From JAWOGN01 sp046496815 (lineage in GTDB: Bacteria > Desulfobacterota > DSM-4660 > Desulfatiglandales > Desulfatiglandaceae): a stretch of 14,875 nt of DNA. The stretch covers positions 1 to 14,875 of the forward strand of contig JAWOGN010000126.1 in the NCBI GenBank assembly GCA_046496815.1, in the 5' to 3' direction. The notes beneath the pieces are model-generated. The model saw only the letters and a program-made list of their open reading frames with translations, searched no databases and was not told the origin of the DNA. Positions 5,884 to 13,773 of this stretch are shown piece after piece (the stretch's first letter is position 1; the number at the start of each line of letters is the position of its first letter). Position numbers and translations under genes: made by a program.

Positions 5884-7377
5884 ATGGACGATTTCTTGGA
5901 AGGGGGACCCAAAAAGCCGCTAAAGATTCAAGACAACACATTTCGAGATGGTCACCAGTCAACACTGGCCACGCGGATGAGAACCGAGGATATGCTTCCC
6001 ATTGCAGAAAAGATGGATTCGGTGGGATTTTGGGCCATGGAAGTGTGGGGCGGTGCAACATTTGATACCATGCACCGTTTTCTGGGGGAGGATCCGTTCG
6101 ACCGGATCCGGACCCTCAAGAAATATATCAAGAAGACCCCTTTCTCCATGCTGTTGAGAGGCCAGAATCTCGTAGGTTATCGCAATTACGCAGATGATGT
6201 GGCAAAATTGTTCGTTGATAAGACGTGTGAAGCGGGCATGGACGTATTTCGCGTGTTCGATGCTTTGAATGATTTTCGAAATTTTCAGACGGTCGTCGAG
6301 AGGATCAAAGCCAACGGGAAACATTTCCAGGGTACCATTTGCTATTCGTTGACCGAGAGACGAATGGGCGGGGAAGTTTTTAATCTGGATTATTATGTTT
6401 CCAAAGCCAAAGAGATCCAGGAAATGGGGGCAGACACGCTGTGTCTCAAAGATATGGCAGGTATCATGGCGCCTTTCGATATTGCAAAAATAGTCACGGA
6501 ACTCAAGAAAGTGCTTACAATCCCCATTCACCTGCACACGCATTACACCAGCGGCATGGCTTCCATGGTGTATCTGACGGCCATCAAAGCGGGGGTGGAT
6601 ATTGTGGACACTTGTTTGGCGCCCTTTGCCCTGAGAACGTCACAACCGGCGGTGGAGCCCATTGTCGCAACCCTCTACGGAACCTCCAGGGACACGGGAT
6701 TTCGTCTTGCGCCACTGCTTGAAATGGGCGAACACATTGAAACCGTTGCGCCCAAGTATCGAGACTACCTTGCAAAGCACAAAATGTCGGTTATCGACAC
6801 GGGTGTTTTGGCCCATCAAGTACCCGGGGGAATGATTTCCAATCTGGTGAGCCAACTCACTGAAGCAAAGGCGCTGCATCGATTGCCCGAGGTCTATAAA
6901 GAGGTTGCTGTAACGCGGAAAGAGCTGGGCATGCCTCCGCTTGTGACCCCCACCTCCCAGATCGTAGGGGTTCAGGCGGTGCTCAATGTTCTTTTTGGCA
7001 AATACAAAATGGTTACCAATGAAGTCAAGGATCTGGTATTCGGTCTCTATGGAAAGACCCCCATACCGGTTGACCCGGAGGTTCGAAAGAAGGTCCTGAA
7101 GGGCTATAAACGAGGCGAAACACCTGTGACGGGTCGTGCGGCCGACTACCTCGAGCCCGAACTGGAGAAAGACAGAGAAAAGGTGGGAGATCTGGCCAAG
7201 GACGATTTCGATTTGCTCATTTATGCGCTGTATCCCACCACGGGAGAGCAATTTTTGAAATGGAAGTACGGACTGGAGAAGAAACCCGCTTCGGTCAACC
7301 CCAAAACCCTGGAAGACATCCGAAAAGAAGATGAAGCGATGGCTGCTGCTATAGAGAAGGTGTGTGCATCTCTCTAA
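5884..7377 (+). CDS. Biotin-dependent carboxyltransferase subunit (transcarboxylase 5S / oxaloacetate decarboxylase alpha type), no biotin domain
   Basis: Moves CO2 between carboxybiotin and pyruvate/oxaloacetate, using a TIM barrel with a metal centre. The 497 residues (from ATG 5884; add 4 for residue numbers counted from 5872) show DNTFRDGHQSTLATRM, MEVWGGATFD, MLLRGQNLVGYRNY, GMDVFRVFDALND, QGTICYS, the LKDMAG lysine that is carbamylated in the family, and the metal-ligand histidines in HLHTHYTSG. VPGGMISNL and the conserved PYC/OADA domain (PPLVTPTSQIVG) follow. OadA and PycB usually continue into a biotinyl domain with an AMKM motif (about 570-600 residues). Here the protein stops after the PYC/OADA domain, as in the about 505-residue Propionibacterium transcarboxylase 5S subunit. 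A separate biotin carrier must exist elsewhere, or the 3' end was lost: a repeat starts directly after the stop codon. Which complex it serves cannot be told here. Confidence 0.9.
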   Translation: MDDFLEGGPKKPLKIQDNTFRDGHQSTLATRMRTEDMLPIAEKMDSVGFWAMEVWGGATFDTMHRFLGEDPFDRIRTLKKYIKKTPFSMLLRGQNLVGYRNYADDVAKLFVDKTCEAGMDVFRVFDALNDFRNFQTVVERIKANGKHFQGTICYSLTERRMGGEVFNLDYYVSKAKEIQEMGADTLCLKDMAGIMAPFDIAKIVTELKKVLTIPIHLHTHYTSGMASMVYLTAIKAGVDIVDTCLAPFALRTSQPAVEPIVATLYGTSRDTGFRLAPLLEMGEHIETVAPKYRDYLAKHKMSVIDTGVLAHQVPGGMISNLVSQLTEAKALHRLPEVYKEVAVTRKELGMPPLVTPTSQIVGVQAVLNVLFGKYKMVTNEVKDLVFGLYGKTPIPVDPEVRKKVLKGYKRGETPVTGRAADYLEPELEKDREKVGDLAKDDFDLLIYALYPTTGEQFLKWKYGLEKKPASVNPKTLEDIRKEDEAMAAAIEKVCASL

Positions 7378-7463
7378 GAGGCTGTTCGAGAGGATCGGGT
7401 TCCCCCAATCTCTGCATCAGACGAAAATGACACACCTTAAAATACGCTTCCGGCAGCGTGTTT
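7378..7463 (+). repeat. Decayed copy (left half) of the palindromic element at 14265-14406
   Basis: Starts GAGGCTGTTCGAGA and continues with CCCCCAATCTCTGCATCAG; about 48 of the first 68 positions equal 14265-14332 without any gap. It is preceded by CTAA (7374-7377), which overlaps the TAA stop of the upstream gene; the other copy is flanked by CTAG. The centre forms a 9-bp stem, AAATACGCT (7440-7448) with AGCGTGTTT (7455-7463) around a 6-nt loop, with one G-U pair. The matching right arm is not recognisable downstream, so the copy is truncated or eroded. The hairpin may serve as a weak terminator. Confidence 0.7.
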
Positions 7464-7569
7464 CAAAGATGAGTGAATTGAACGACCTTGCGCAATAACG
7501 CCAACCGCCGGGTGAAACATGGAACTCTCTCTATCCGGTTTTTGGGCGTGGTCGGCATTTTTTGTGTTT
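7464..7569. other. Convergent intergenic stretch, nothing recognised
   Basis: 106 bp between the repeat and the dksA-like stop codon. No convincing terminator for the minus-strand gene, no biotin-domain remnant (no AMKM-like motif in any plus frame) and no RNA gene were seen. Confidence 0.5.
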
Positions 7570-8106
7570 CTAAGCTGTTTTTTCAGGCCCCTGGATTTCC
7601 GGTGACAAAGTCTCAAGCGGCGGGAAGATATCGGGATCCAAGTCCATCAGTTCATCCTCAACGATATCCAAAAACCTTGCCTCCGAATCTTGGTCTCGAT
7701 CGCTCGTGAGTGCCGATCGAATTCTGCCGGCGTGCTTTCTTGAATGGGCGAATCTTTCCAGCTCTCTTTGGCATTCGACACAAAGGGATGTTTCAGGGAC
7801 AATGAGCAGTCGCTCAGGAGGAATCCGCCCCCCGCATTCTTCGCATACACCATATTGAGCGTCCCGGGAAATCCTTTGAATTAGACGGTCGATTTCTTTG
7901 AGTTCCCTGGCTTTCTTTTCAATCAAGCTGGAGTTGCTGTGAAAAAAGACCTCACGCTGTGCGTGATCAAATTCATCCCTGAGGTCATCATTCGTAATCT
8001 GGGCATTATGTTCCCTCTGGTTTTGTAGAAATCGCTTTAATGTGTGCTCTATTTCTTCTCTTTTAAGATTCAGCTGTTTCAATAAGATGTCACGGTTTTC
8101 TTTCAT
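7570..8106 (-). CDS. DksA/TraR-family zinc-finger transcription factor with acidic C-terminal extension
   Basis: 178 residues from ATG at 8106. The N-terminal part is a long charged helix pair; at its expected tip lies DEFDHA (44-49), matching the DxxDxA motif by which DksA acts in the RNA polymerase secondary channel. A four-cysteine zinc finger follows: CEEC (88-91) and CVEC (109-112). After it come about 60 further residues, Arg/Lys-rich at first and then acidic (ends DLDPDIFPPLETLSPEIQG), which E. coli DksA lacks. Start choice: the frame extends to TTG 8232, but that codon lies in a consensus -35 box, so the gene must start later; ATG 8106 has GGAAAGGG 7 nt upstream. It is transcribed alone, divergent from tmk. 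It may be a general stringent-response factor or a paralogue with a special role. Confidence 0.87.
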   Translation of the reverse strand: MKENRDILLKQLNLKREEIEHTLKRFLQNQREHNAQITNDDLRDEFDHAQREVFFHSNSSLIEKKARELKEIDRLIQRISRDAQYGVCEECGGRIPPERLLIVPETSLCVECQRELERFAHSRKHAGRIRSALTSDRDQDSEARFLDIVEDELMDLDPDIFPPLETLSPEIQGPEKTA

Positions 8107-8204
8107 TGACGCACCCTTTCCTGGTGTTTCGGGCCATAGGGACGTTTCATAATGTACCTTTTGGAAGGCCCGTAATCTCTTCGGTTGCATTTCGAAGCGA
8201 GCGA

Positions 8205-8232
8205 ATTGTAGGCATTTATTTTTCCTTGTCAA
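8205..8232 (-). promoter_or_regulatory. Sigma70-type promoter of the dksA-like gene
   Basis: Minus strand TTGACA (8232-8227), 16-bp spacer, TACAAT (8210-8205): 6 of 6 and 5 of 6 matches. The predicted start near 8198 leaves a leader of about 92 nt before ATG 8106. This is the best promoter in the window by eye. Confidence 0.7.
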
Positions 8233-8427
8233 CAGAAAACAAAGATTTCGGACAACAATTTCACAAATGACCTCGAAAATGCTTGGCGGCTCTTCCTTGT
8301 GACATCCCGTCTTTCAAGCTCGGCCCTCACAAAAGTGCCGGCCGTTTTCCTTACGCCACCGCTTATACGGCTGCCGCCTAATTGCTCAGCGTTTGAGTTT
8401 GCCTACGGGACGTGAGGGTTTTGTTTC
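8233..8427. other. Divergent intergenic region, otherwise unassigned
   Basis: 195 bp between the two divergent promoters. A 7-bp match CCCTCAC / GTGAGGG (around 8325 and 8413) is the only pairing noticed, and it may be chance. No small gene with a ribosome site was seen. Confidence 0.4.
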
Positions 8428-8456
8428 TTGATCTCAACCATCTTTTTATCTATATT
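8428..8456 (+). promoter_or_regulatory. Sigma70-type promoter of the tmk-holB-ricT-metG-xthA operon
   Basis: TTGATC (8428-8433), 17-bp spacer, TATATT (8451-8456): 4 of 6 and 5 of 6 matches. The predicted start near 8463 gives a leader of about 40 nt. Confidence 0.6.
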
Positions 8457-8501
8457 AATGTTTCCATGGTGTTGATTCAGTGAGCAATTCGGGAGTGCGG
8501 T

Positions 8502-9155
8502 TTGTTTATAACGTTTGAAGGCATCGAGGGGTGTGGCAAATCCACTCAGGCTGAGCGCCTGGTCGCTCGTTTGAGGAAAAAAAAAGTCCCTTTGGTGTTT
8601 ACCTTGGAACCCGGCGGAACGCGAGTAGGGAAGGAAATCCGACGAATTCTCCTGGATCCGAAGAATCAGCATCTAACACCGTTTGCCGAACTCCTTCTTT
8701 ACGCTGCGGACAGGGCACAACATGTAGAAGAGGTCATTCGACCGGCGTTGGATCAGAGAAAGTGGGTCTTGTGTGATCGCTATTTTGATGCGACAACGGT
8801 CTACCAGGGCTATGTGCGGGGTCAGGATATGAGCTTGGTAGGCATCCTCAATGAGAAAGCGACGCGGGGTATCTTTCCGGATCTCACATTTCTGCTTGAC
8901 TGTGAGGTTGAGATTGCACTTGGAAGGGCCATTCGGCGAACCGAAACCCGCTTTCAAGCGGGGCAGGACCGGTTCGAAAGGGAAAAGGCGGATTTTCATG
9001 AGGCCGTAAGGCAAGGTTACCTGTCCCTCGCAAGAGATAATCCTGAGCGGTTTGTTGTCGTCGATGGAAAGTTGGCGGAGGATGAACTGGAAGCGATCAT
9101 ATTTCAGAATGTGGCGCCCTTTGTATCCAAGCAGTCGGGACTGGGGGTTACTTGA
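8502..9155 (+). CDS. tmk: Thymidylate kinase
   Basis: Phosphorylates dTMP to dTDP with ATP; cytosolic, essential for DNA synthesis. The 217 residues have the usual family length. P-loop FEGIEGCGKSTQAERL (5-20), the substrate-loop Arg in EPGGTRVG, DRYFDATTVYQGYVRG, and the lid region RRTETRFQAGQDRFE are all present. The start is TTG at 8502, with GGGAG (8491-8495) 6 nt upstream; a TGA seven codons upstream excludes a longer form apart from a possible ATT. It leads the operon and overlaps holB by one base. Confidence 0.96.
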   Translation: MFITFEGIEGCGKSTQAERLVARLRKKKVPLVFTLEPGGTRVGKEIRRILLDPKNQHLTPFAELLLYAADRAQHVEEVIRPALDQRKWVLCDRYFDATTVYQGYVRGQDMSLVGILNEKATRGIFPDLTFLLDCEVEIALGRAIRRTETRFQAGQDRFEREKADFHEAVRQGYLSLARDNPERFVVVDGKLAEDELEAIIFQNVAPFVSKQSGLGVT

Positions 9156-10186
9156 TGGCGTTTTCCAATGTTCTGGGCCAGGAGCGGGCGAAGCGCTTCT
9201 TGGCGAAGGTGATGGCCAGAGAGAAAATACCGCATGCCTATCTTTTCACCGGGATTTCGGGCATCGGAAAGACAACAACCGCAAGGGCTCTGGCCATGGC
9301 CCTCAATTGTCGTCAAGCCGTAGACGGAGAGGGGTGTGGTCACTGCATGCCCTGTCGTCAGCTGAAAAGCGGAAACTTCCCAGACTTCCTAACCATTCGG
9401 CCCCAAGGCCGGAATATTAAAATCAACCAAATAAGGGATTTCCAGCGGACACTGAGTTTTGCCCCGGTATCCGGCAGGTACCGGGTTTCGGTGATTGATC
9501 GTGCGGAGTCAATGACCGCTGAAGCGGCGAACGCTTTCCTGAAAACACTGGAAGAACCCCCACCCGGAAATATTTTGATCCTCAACACCACGGAGTCATA
9601 TGATTTATTGCCGACCATTGTATCTCGTTGTCAAAGAGTTCCCTTTCAACCCCTGCCTGTGGACGGTATGATCGATTGGCTTGCCGACGAGAGAGATCTC
9701 AATGTAGAGACAGCCACTATACTTGCCATGATTTCGGCAGGAAGCCTGGGCCGTGTGCTTCTGATGATGGACAATGACTTCCTCAATAAAAGAAAGGACT
9801 GGTTGGTAAGACTCGTAGAGCTCCCCGGGCTTTCTAATGAAAAGGCATTCGCAATGGGTCTGGAATGTGCGGAAGAAGGTGGAAAAGCCGGGAATGACAT
9901 GTCGGAGGTGTGGGGGGGCGGCCTGAGGGATATGCTAAGCGTCTGGGAGACGTGGTATCGAGATTTGCTCCTTGTAAAGATCGGGGGCATGGACCATCTC
10001 ATTGTCAATGTCGATTTTTCGAGTGAGTTGAAAAATATGGTCGACAATTTTAAAATTGATAATCTGTGGGAAAGTGTTTTTATTTTAGATCAGGCGCAGC
10101 GGGACTTACATCAGATGCGAAATACGAAGTTGGTCATGGAGTTTACGGTTCTGAGACTCAACGAACTTTGCGCGCGCGTCGGTTAG
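9155..10186 (+). CDS. holB: DNA polymerase III delta' subunit (clamp loader)
   Basis: AAA+ family subunit of the clamp-loader complex that places the beta clamp on DNA. Counting 343 residues from ATG 9155: LGQERAKRFL (7-16), HAYLFTG (27-33), P-loop GISGIGKTT (33-41), and zinc-binding cysteines 52, 61, 64 and 67 (last three as CGHCMPC). Then come a Walker B-like VSVIDRAESM (111-120), NAFLKTLEEPP (126-136) and the SRC motif IVSRCQ (155-160). IDRAE in place of the canonical acidic pair fits a delta' that is not a strong ATPase itself. TTG at 9152 is an alternative start one codon earlier. TGATG overlaps the tmk stop. The C-terminal third is diverged, as usual for delta'. Confidence 0.93.
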   Translation: MAFSNVLGQERAKRFLAKVMAREKIPHAYLFTGISGIGKTTTARALAMALNCRQAVDGEGCGHCMPCRQLKSGNFPDFLTIRPQGRNIKINQIRDFQRTLSFAPVSGRYRVSVIDRAESMTAEAANAFLKTLEEPPPGNILILNTTESYDLLPTIVSRCQRVPFQPLPVDGMIDWLADERDLNVETATILAMISAGSLGRVLLMMDNDFLNKRKDWLVRLVELPGLSNEKAFAMGLECAEEGGKAGNDMSEVWGGGLRDMLSVWETWYRDLLLVKIGGMDHLIVNVDFSSELKNMVDNFKIDNLWESVFILDQAQRDLHQMRNTKLVMEFTVLRLNELCARVG

Positions 10187-10213
10187 TTTCGGCTTCAAGG
10201 ATTGAAACCAGCA

Positions 10214-11041
10214 ATGAATAAAATCGTCGGAATTCAGTTCAAGAATAACAACAAAGTTTATGATTTCGATTCAGGGCATTTTGTGCTTAAAAAAGGGGAC
10301 AAGGTGATGGTGATAACCGAGGAGGGTCCTGCTATCGGCTGCGTCTGTACTGAGCCGCAAAACAGGGCGATAAATGTCCCAAAACGACCGCTCAAGAAGA
10401 TTTTTCGTCTGGCCACAAAGGAAGAAATTGAAAAGTATGAAAGAAGCTCCGGGTTGGAGGATGAAGTATATGATTACTGTTTGAAAAAGATAAAGGAGAG
10501 ATCTCTTTCCATGAGTTTGGTCGCCGTTGAAAGACGCTTTGACGGCGGCAGGATCGTGGTTTACTTCACGGCGGACGGAAGGATAGACTTTCGGGAGCTG
10601 GTTAAGGACCTTGTGGGAAAATTTCACACCCGAATCGAAATGAGGCAGATTGGCGTGCGCCATCAGGCCAAGATGGTTGGGGGACTTGGGGCATGCGGTC
10701 GCCCAATTTGCTGTGCAACTTTTTTGAGCAGTTTCGCACCTGTGACCATAAAGATGGCCAAAGAGCAGAACCTTTCTCTCAACCCCGGCAAGATATCGGG
10801 TATGTGCGGCAGACTCATGTGTTGCCTGACCTACGAACATGACTATTATGAAAGAAACAAAAGAAACCTTCCCAAGCTCGGGAAAAAATTGCGCACAAAA
10901 TACGGAGAGGGAAAGGTTATTCGTCAGAATGTTCTGAAAGAAACCCTCACCGTCGGATTGGAAAACGGGGAGGAAGTAGAGATACCGTTTGGTGATTTGC
11001 GGCGCCAGGGACTTTTCACCAAGAAATCAAAAAAGGGGTAA
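10214..11041 (+). CDS. ricT: PSP1-domain protein, RicT (YaaT) family
   Basis: 275 residues from ATG 10214 (TTG 10202 is possible but touches the AAGGA ribosome site). The family includes B. subtilis RicT, part of the RicA-RicF-RicT complex that carries Fe-S clusters and directs RNase Y processing. The PSP1 core is visible: VAVERRFDGGRIVVYFTADGRIDFRELVKDL, then RIEMRQIGVRHQAKMVGGLG. The six-cysteine signature is CGRPICC (161-167) and CGRLMCC (198-204), the likely cluster ligands. A short basic C-terminal region follows. It lies 27 bp after holB and 11 bp before metG. The holB-ricT pairing is also found in B. subtilis. Function in this lineage, and whether RicA/RicF partners exist, cannot be judged here. 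Confidence 0.9.
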   Translation: MNKIVGIQFKNNNKVYDFDSGHFVLKKGDKVMVITEEGPAIGCVCTEPQNRAINVPKRPLKKIFRLATKEEIEKYERSSGLEDEVYDYCLKKIKERSLSMSLVAVERRFDGGRIVVYFTADGRIDFRELVKDLVGKFHTRIEMRQIGVRHQAKMVGGLGACGRPICCATFLSSFAPVTIKMAKEQNLSLNPGKISGMCGRLMCCLTYEHDYYERNKRNLPKLGKKLRTKYGEGKVIRQNVLKETLTVGLENGEEVEIPFGDLRRQGLFTKKSKKG

Positions 11042-11052
11042 CCACGGAAACA

Positions 11053-12978
11053 GTGTCCAATCAATTCTACATTACGACACCCATCTATTATGTGAATGCT
11101 GAGCCTCACATCGGGCACGCTTATACGACGATCGTAGCGGATGTAATGAACCGATTTCATATCCTCCATGGAGTGAAGACTTTTTTTCTCACAGGAACCG
11201 ATGAGCACGGAGATAAGATCGCCGCAGCCGCCGAAAAAGAGGGTGAGACCCCGAAAGCATATGTCGATCGCATCAGTGAACTTTTCAGAAGCTTGTGGCC
11301 GAAGATGAATATCAGCAATGATTATTTCATTCGCACCACAGATCCGCAGCACATGGAAACGGTGCAGCTCATTCTCCGACAGGTGAAGGAAAATGGCGAC
11401 ATTTATTTCAGTGATTACGAGGGGCTTTATTGTGTGGGTTGTGAACGCTTTTATACGGAGCGGGAGCTCGTGGACGGGAAGTGCCCGGACCACCTGACGG
11501 AACCGAAAATCATCCGTGAGGCTAACTATTTTTTCCGAATGAGTAAATATCAGGATTGGCTCATTGACCATATCCACCGGCACCCGGATTTCATCAGGCC
11601 GGAAAGATACAAGAACGAGGTCCTATCTTTTCTAAGAGAGCCGTTGGAAGATCTGTGTATTTCCCGGCCGAAGTCGCGGCTCAATTGGGGAATTACGCTC
11701 CCCTTTGACGAGAAGTACGTCACCTACGTCTGGTTCGACGCCCTCATTAACTATGTATCCGCACTTGGATATCCGGAAGGCGAATTGTTCAGGGAGTTTT
11801 GGCCCTGTGCGCAACACATCACAGCCAAAGATATTTTGAAGCCGCATGGTATCTATTGGCCCTGTATGTTGAAATCCGCAGGGATCGCACCTTATCAACA
11901 TCTCAACGTCCATGGCTACTGGAACGTCGACGCAGGGAAGATGTCCAAGACCATCGGCAATGTTGTCAGGCCCCTTGAACTTGCGGATGTGTACGGTCTG
12001 GACGCTTTTCGATATTTTTTACTTCGGGACATGGTCTTTGGGCTTGATTCTGAGTTCAGTGAGGAAGCTCTGGTGGGAAGAATCAACGCGGACTTGGCAA
12101 ATGACCTGGGGAACCTGGTGAGTCGAAGCCTGACCATGGTTCAAAAGTATTTTAAGGGAGAGCTACCGCAGCCAAGCACCTTGGAGAACGAAGACGATGA
12201 TCTAAGAATTCACTCGCTTGAATTGATCGACAGATATGAAGCGTTCATGAAGGCGTTGAGCTTCCACAAGGCGCTGATGGCTATCTGGGAAGTGATCGGT
12301 CGGCTTAACAAGTACATTGACACCACGGCGCCCTGGGTTCTTGCGACATCGGACCGGGACCGGCTGTCAACGGTTATCTTTCATATCTTTGAAACGCTGA
12401 AGATTATCTCCACGTTGTTATGGCCGTTTATGCCCGAATCCGCGGAGAAGATTCAGGTTCAGTTGGGACTTGCCAAAAAGGGACGAGAAATACCACTTGA
12501 GGACCTCAGACACTGGGGGAAAGAAAAACCCGTGAGGGCCATTACAAAAGCACCCGCACTGTTTCCACGGATTGAAGCCGGAGTTGAGGAATCGACGGCC
12601 GGCTCTGAGAAATCAAAAACCGAGGAGAAGCTTAAAGTGAAACCTGATAAACATCTGCCGCCTGTTCCTTTTTCAGAATTTCAAAAACTGGATCTCCGGA
12701 TCGGAACCATCAACAAAGCCGAGGCCATTCCCGGATCCAAAAAGCTGATCAAATTGTCGGTGGATATTGGGGAAGAACGAACCGTTGTGGCAGGCTTGGT
12801 CGGCCATTACACTGAAGCGGAACTCGCTGGAAAACAAGTCGTGCTGGTAGCAAACCTGGAGCCCATAAAGCTGATGGGGGTAGAATCACACGGCATGGTG
12901 CTGGCCTCGGAAGACGAAACAGGCGTTCATCTGCTGTTTCCGGACGCCGAAACCGTTCCGGGCAGCAAAGTGAAATGA
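11053..12978 (+). CDS. metG: Methionyl-tRNA synthetase with C-terminal tRNA-binding domain
   Basis: Class I aminoacyl-tRNA synthetase charging tRNA(Met). 641 residues from GTG 11053; the next gene begins inside its stop. Landmarks: ITTPIYYVNAEPHIGHAYTT with HIGH at 19-22, FFLTGTDEHG (44-53), a zinc knuckle with C127, C130, C144 and H147 (CVGC...CPDH), VWFDALINYVSALG, and the KMSKT signature (296-300). The helical anticodon domain runs to about 505. A Lys/Glu-rich linker (about 507-535) leads to an OB-fold of the EMAP II/Trbp111 type (536-641: FQKLDLRIGTI, GSKKLIKLSVDIG, VAGLVGHY, VVLVANLEPIKLMGVESHGM), which aids tRNA binding and dimerisation. No unusual feature. Confidence 0.97.
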   Translation: MSNQFYITTPIYYVNAEPHIGHAYTTIVADVMNRFHILHGVKTFFLTGTDEHGDKIAAAAEKEGETPKAYVDRISELFRSLWPKMNISNDYFIRTTDPQHMETVQLILRQVKENGDIYFSDYEGLYCVGCERFYTERELVDGKCPDHLTEPKIIREANYFFRMSKYQDWLIDHIHRHPDFIRPERYKNEVLSFLREPLEDLCISRPKSRLNWGITLPFDEKYVTYVWFDALINYVSALGYPEGELFREFWPCAQHITAKDILKPHGIYWPCMLKSAGIAPYQHLNVHGYWNVDAGKMSKTIGNVVRPLELADVYGLDAFRYFLLRDMVFGLDSEFSEEALVGRINADLANDLGNLVSRSLTMVQKYFKGELPQPSTLENEDDDLRIHSLELIDRYEAFMKALSFHKALMAIWEVIGRLNKYIDTTAPWVLATSDRDRLSTVIFHIFETLKIISTLLWPFMPESAEKIQVQLGLAKKGREIPLEDLRHWGKEKPVRAITKAPALFPRIEAGVEESTAGSEKSKTEEKLKVKPDKHLPPVPFSEFQKLDLRIGTINKAEAIPGSKKLIKLSVDIGEERTVVAGLVGHYTEAELAGKQVVLVANLEPIKLMGVESHGMVLASEDETGVHLLFPDAETVPGSKVK

Positions 12979-13754
12979 TGAAGATCTGCACGTTCAACAC
13001 CAATTCCATACGGGCCAGACTGCCCATTATACTGGACGTGCTTGCCAAACAGGGGCCGGACATTCTTTGTCTGCAAGAAACCAAGGTTCAGGACAAAGAC
13101 TTTCCGAGGGAGGCCTTTCAAAAAGCGGGTTACCAGGCCGTTTACAGAGGTCAGAAGGCCTATAACGGTATGGCTGTTATCAGCAAATTGCGTGGAAACA
13201 TAACTCGACTGAATCTGTATGACAGTGATGAAGAAGACGCCCGTTTCATCAGTACCAGAATCAATGATATCCCCCTCATTAACGTGTACGTTCCCCAGGG
13301 ATATGCGGTGGGTAGCGAGAAGTTTGAATATAAACTTCGCTGGTTAAGGGACCTGCTGAGCTTTGTCAAAAGCGGTTTTGACCCCGCCTTGCCCTTGATC
13401 GTTGCCGGGGATTTCAATATCGCCCTTGAGCCGATCGATGTGTTTGATCCGGATGAATTCCGTGGAAAAGTGGCGTTTCATCCCGAAGAGCACAAGATAT
13501 TTCAGGAGTTTTTAGATTGGGGCCTTGTAGACGTGTTTCGGAAGCATAACCCGGGTGGAGGCCATTATACCTTCTGGGATTATCGGATTCCGAACGGGTT
13601 TAAGCGAAATCTGGGCTGGCGTATCGATTACATTCTGGCGACACTGCCGTTGGCGGATCAATCACACCATGCCTGGATCGATAGGGAGCCTAGGTCACGC
13701 CCGAAGCCCTCCGATCACACTTTTCTCAACGCAGAGTTCCAAACCATCCGGTAG
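12975..13754 (+). CDS. xthA: Exodeoxyribonuclease III / AP endonuclease
   Basis: Exonuclease III-type enzyme (endonuclease/exonuclease/phosphatase fold) cutting DNA at abasic sites and digesting 3' ends during base-excision repair. 259 residues with all catalytic motifs: TFNTNSIRAR (Asn8), LQETK (Glu35), YNGMAVISK (63-71), NVYVPQG (103-109), VAGDFNIAL (Asp146, Asn148), WRIDYILAT (Asp218) and PSDHTF (Asp247, His248). The start is either of two adjacent ATGs (12975 or 12978); both overlap the metG stop (ATGATGA-type), so translation is coupled. The second ATG gives the common N terminus MKICTFN. It is an unusual but not unknown operon partner for metG. Confidence 0.95.
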   Translation: MMKICTFNTNSIRARLPIILDVLAKQGPDILCLQETKVQDKDFPREAFQKAGYQAVYRGQKAYNGMAVISKLRGNITRLNLYDSDEEDARFISTRINDIPLINVYVPQGYAVGSEKFEYKLRWLRDLLSFVKSGFDPALPLIVAGDFNIALEPIDVFDPDEFRGKVAFHPEEHKIFQEFLDWGLVDVFRKHNPGGGHYTFWDYRIPNGFKRNLGWRIDYILATLPLADQSHHAWIDREPRSRPKPSDHTFLNAEFQTIR

Positions 13755-13773
13755 CTGAGGATCCTTGTCTTTT

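Noticed and set aside
5959..6543. 194-codon minus-strand frame opposite the carboxyltransferase, and a 203-codon one at 6640-7251
   Set aside because: Antisense to highly conserved coding sequence; no ribosome site or domain.
7440..7463. Confident intrinsic terminator after the carboxyltransferase
   Set aside because: The 9-bp stem is fair but only three U follow, so it is reported as part of the repeat rather than as a terminator.
8107..8232. 42-residue N-terminal extension of the dksA-like gene
   Set aside because: It would start in the TTG of the consensus -35 box, so it is not in the predicted transcript.
9155..10186. dnaX instead of holB
   Set aside because: Length 343, degenerate Walker B, SRC motif and position after tmk fit delta'; the tau/gamma C-terminal region is absent.
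10271..10840. 189-codon frame opposite ricT and 219-codon frame (10924-11583) opposite ricT/metG
   Set aside because: Shadow frames of conserved genes without motifs.
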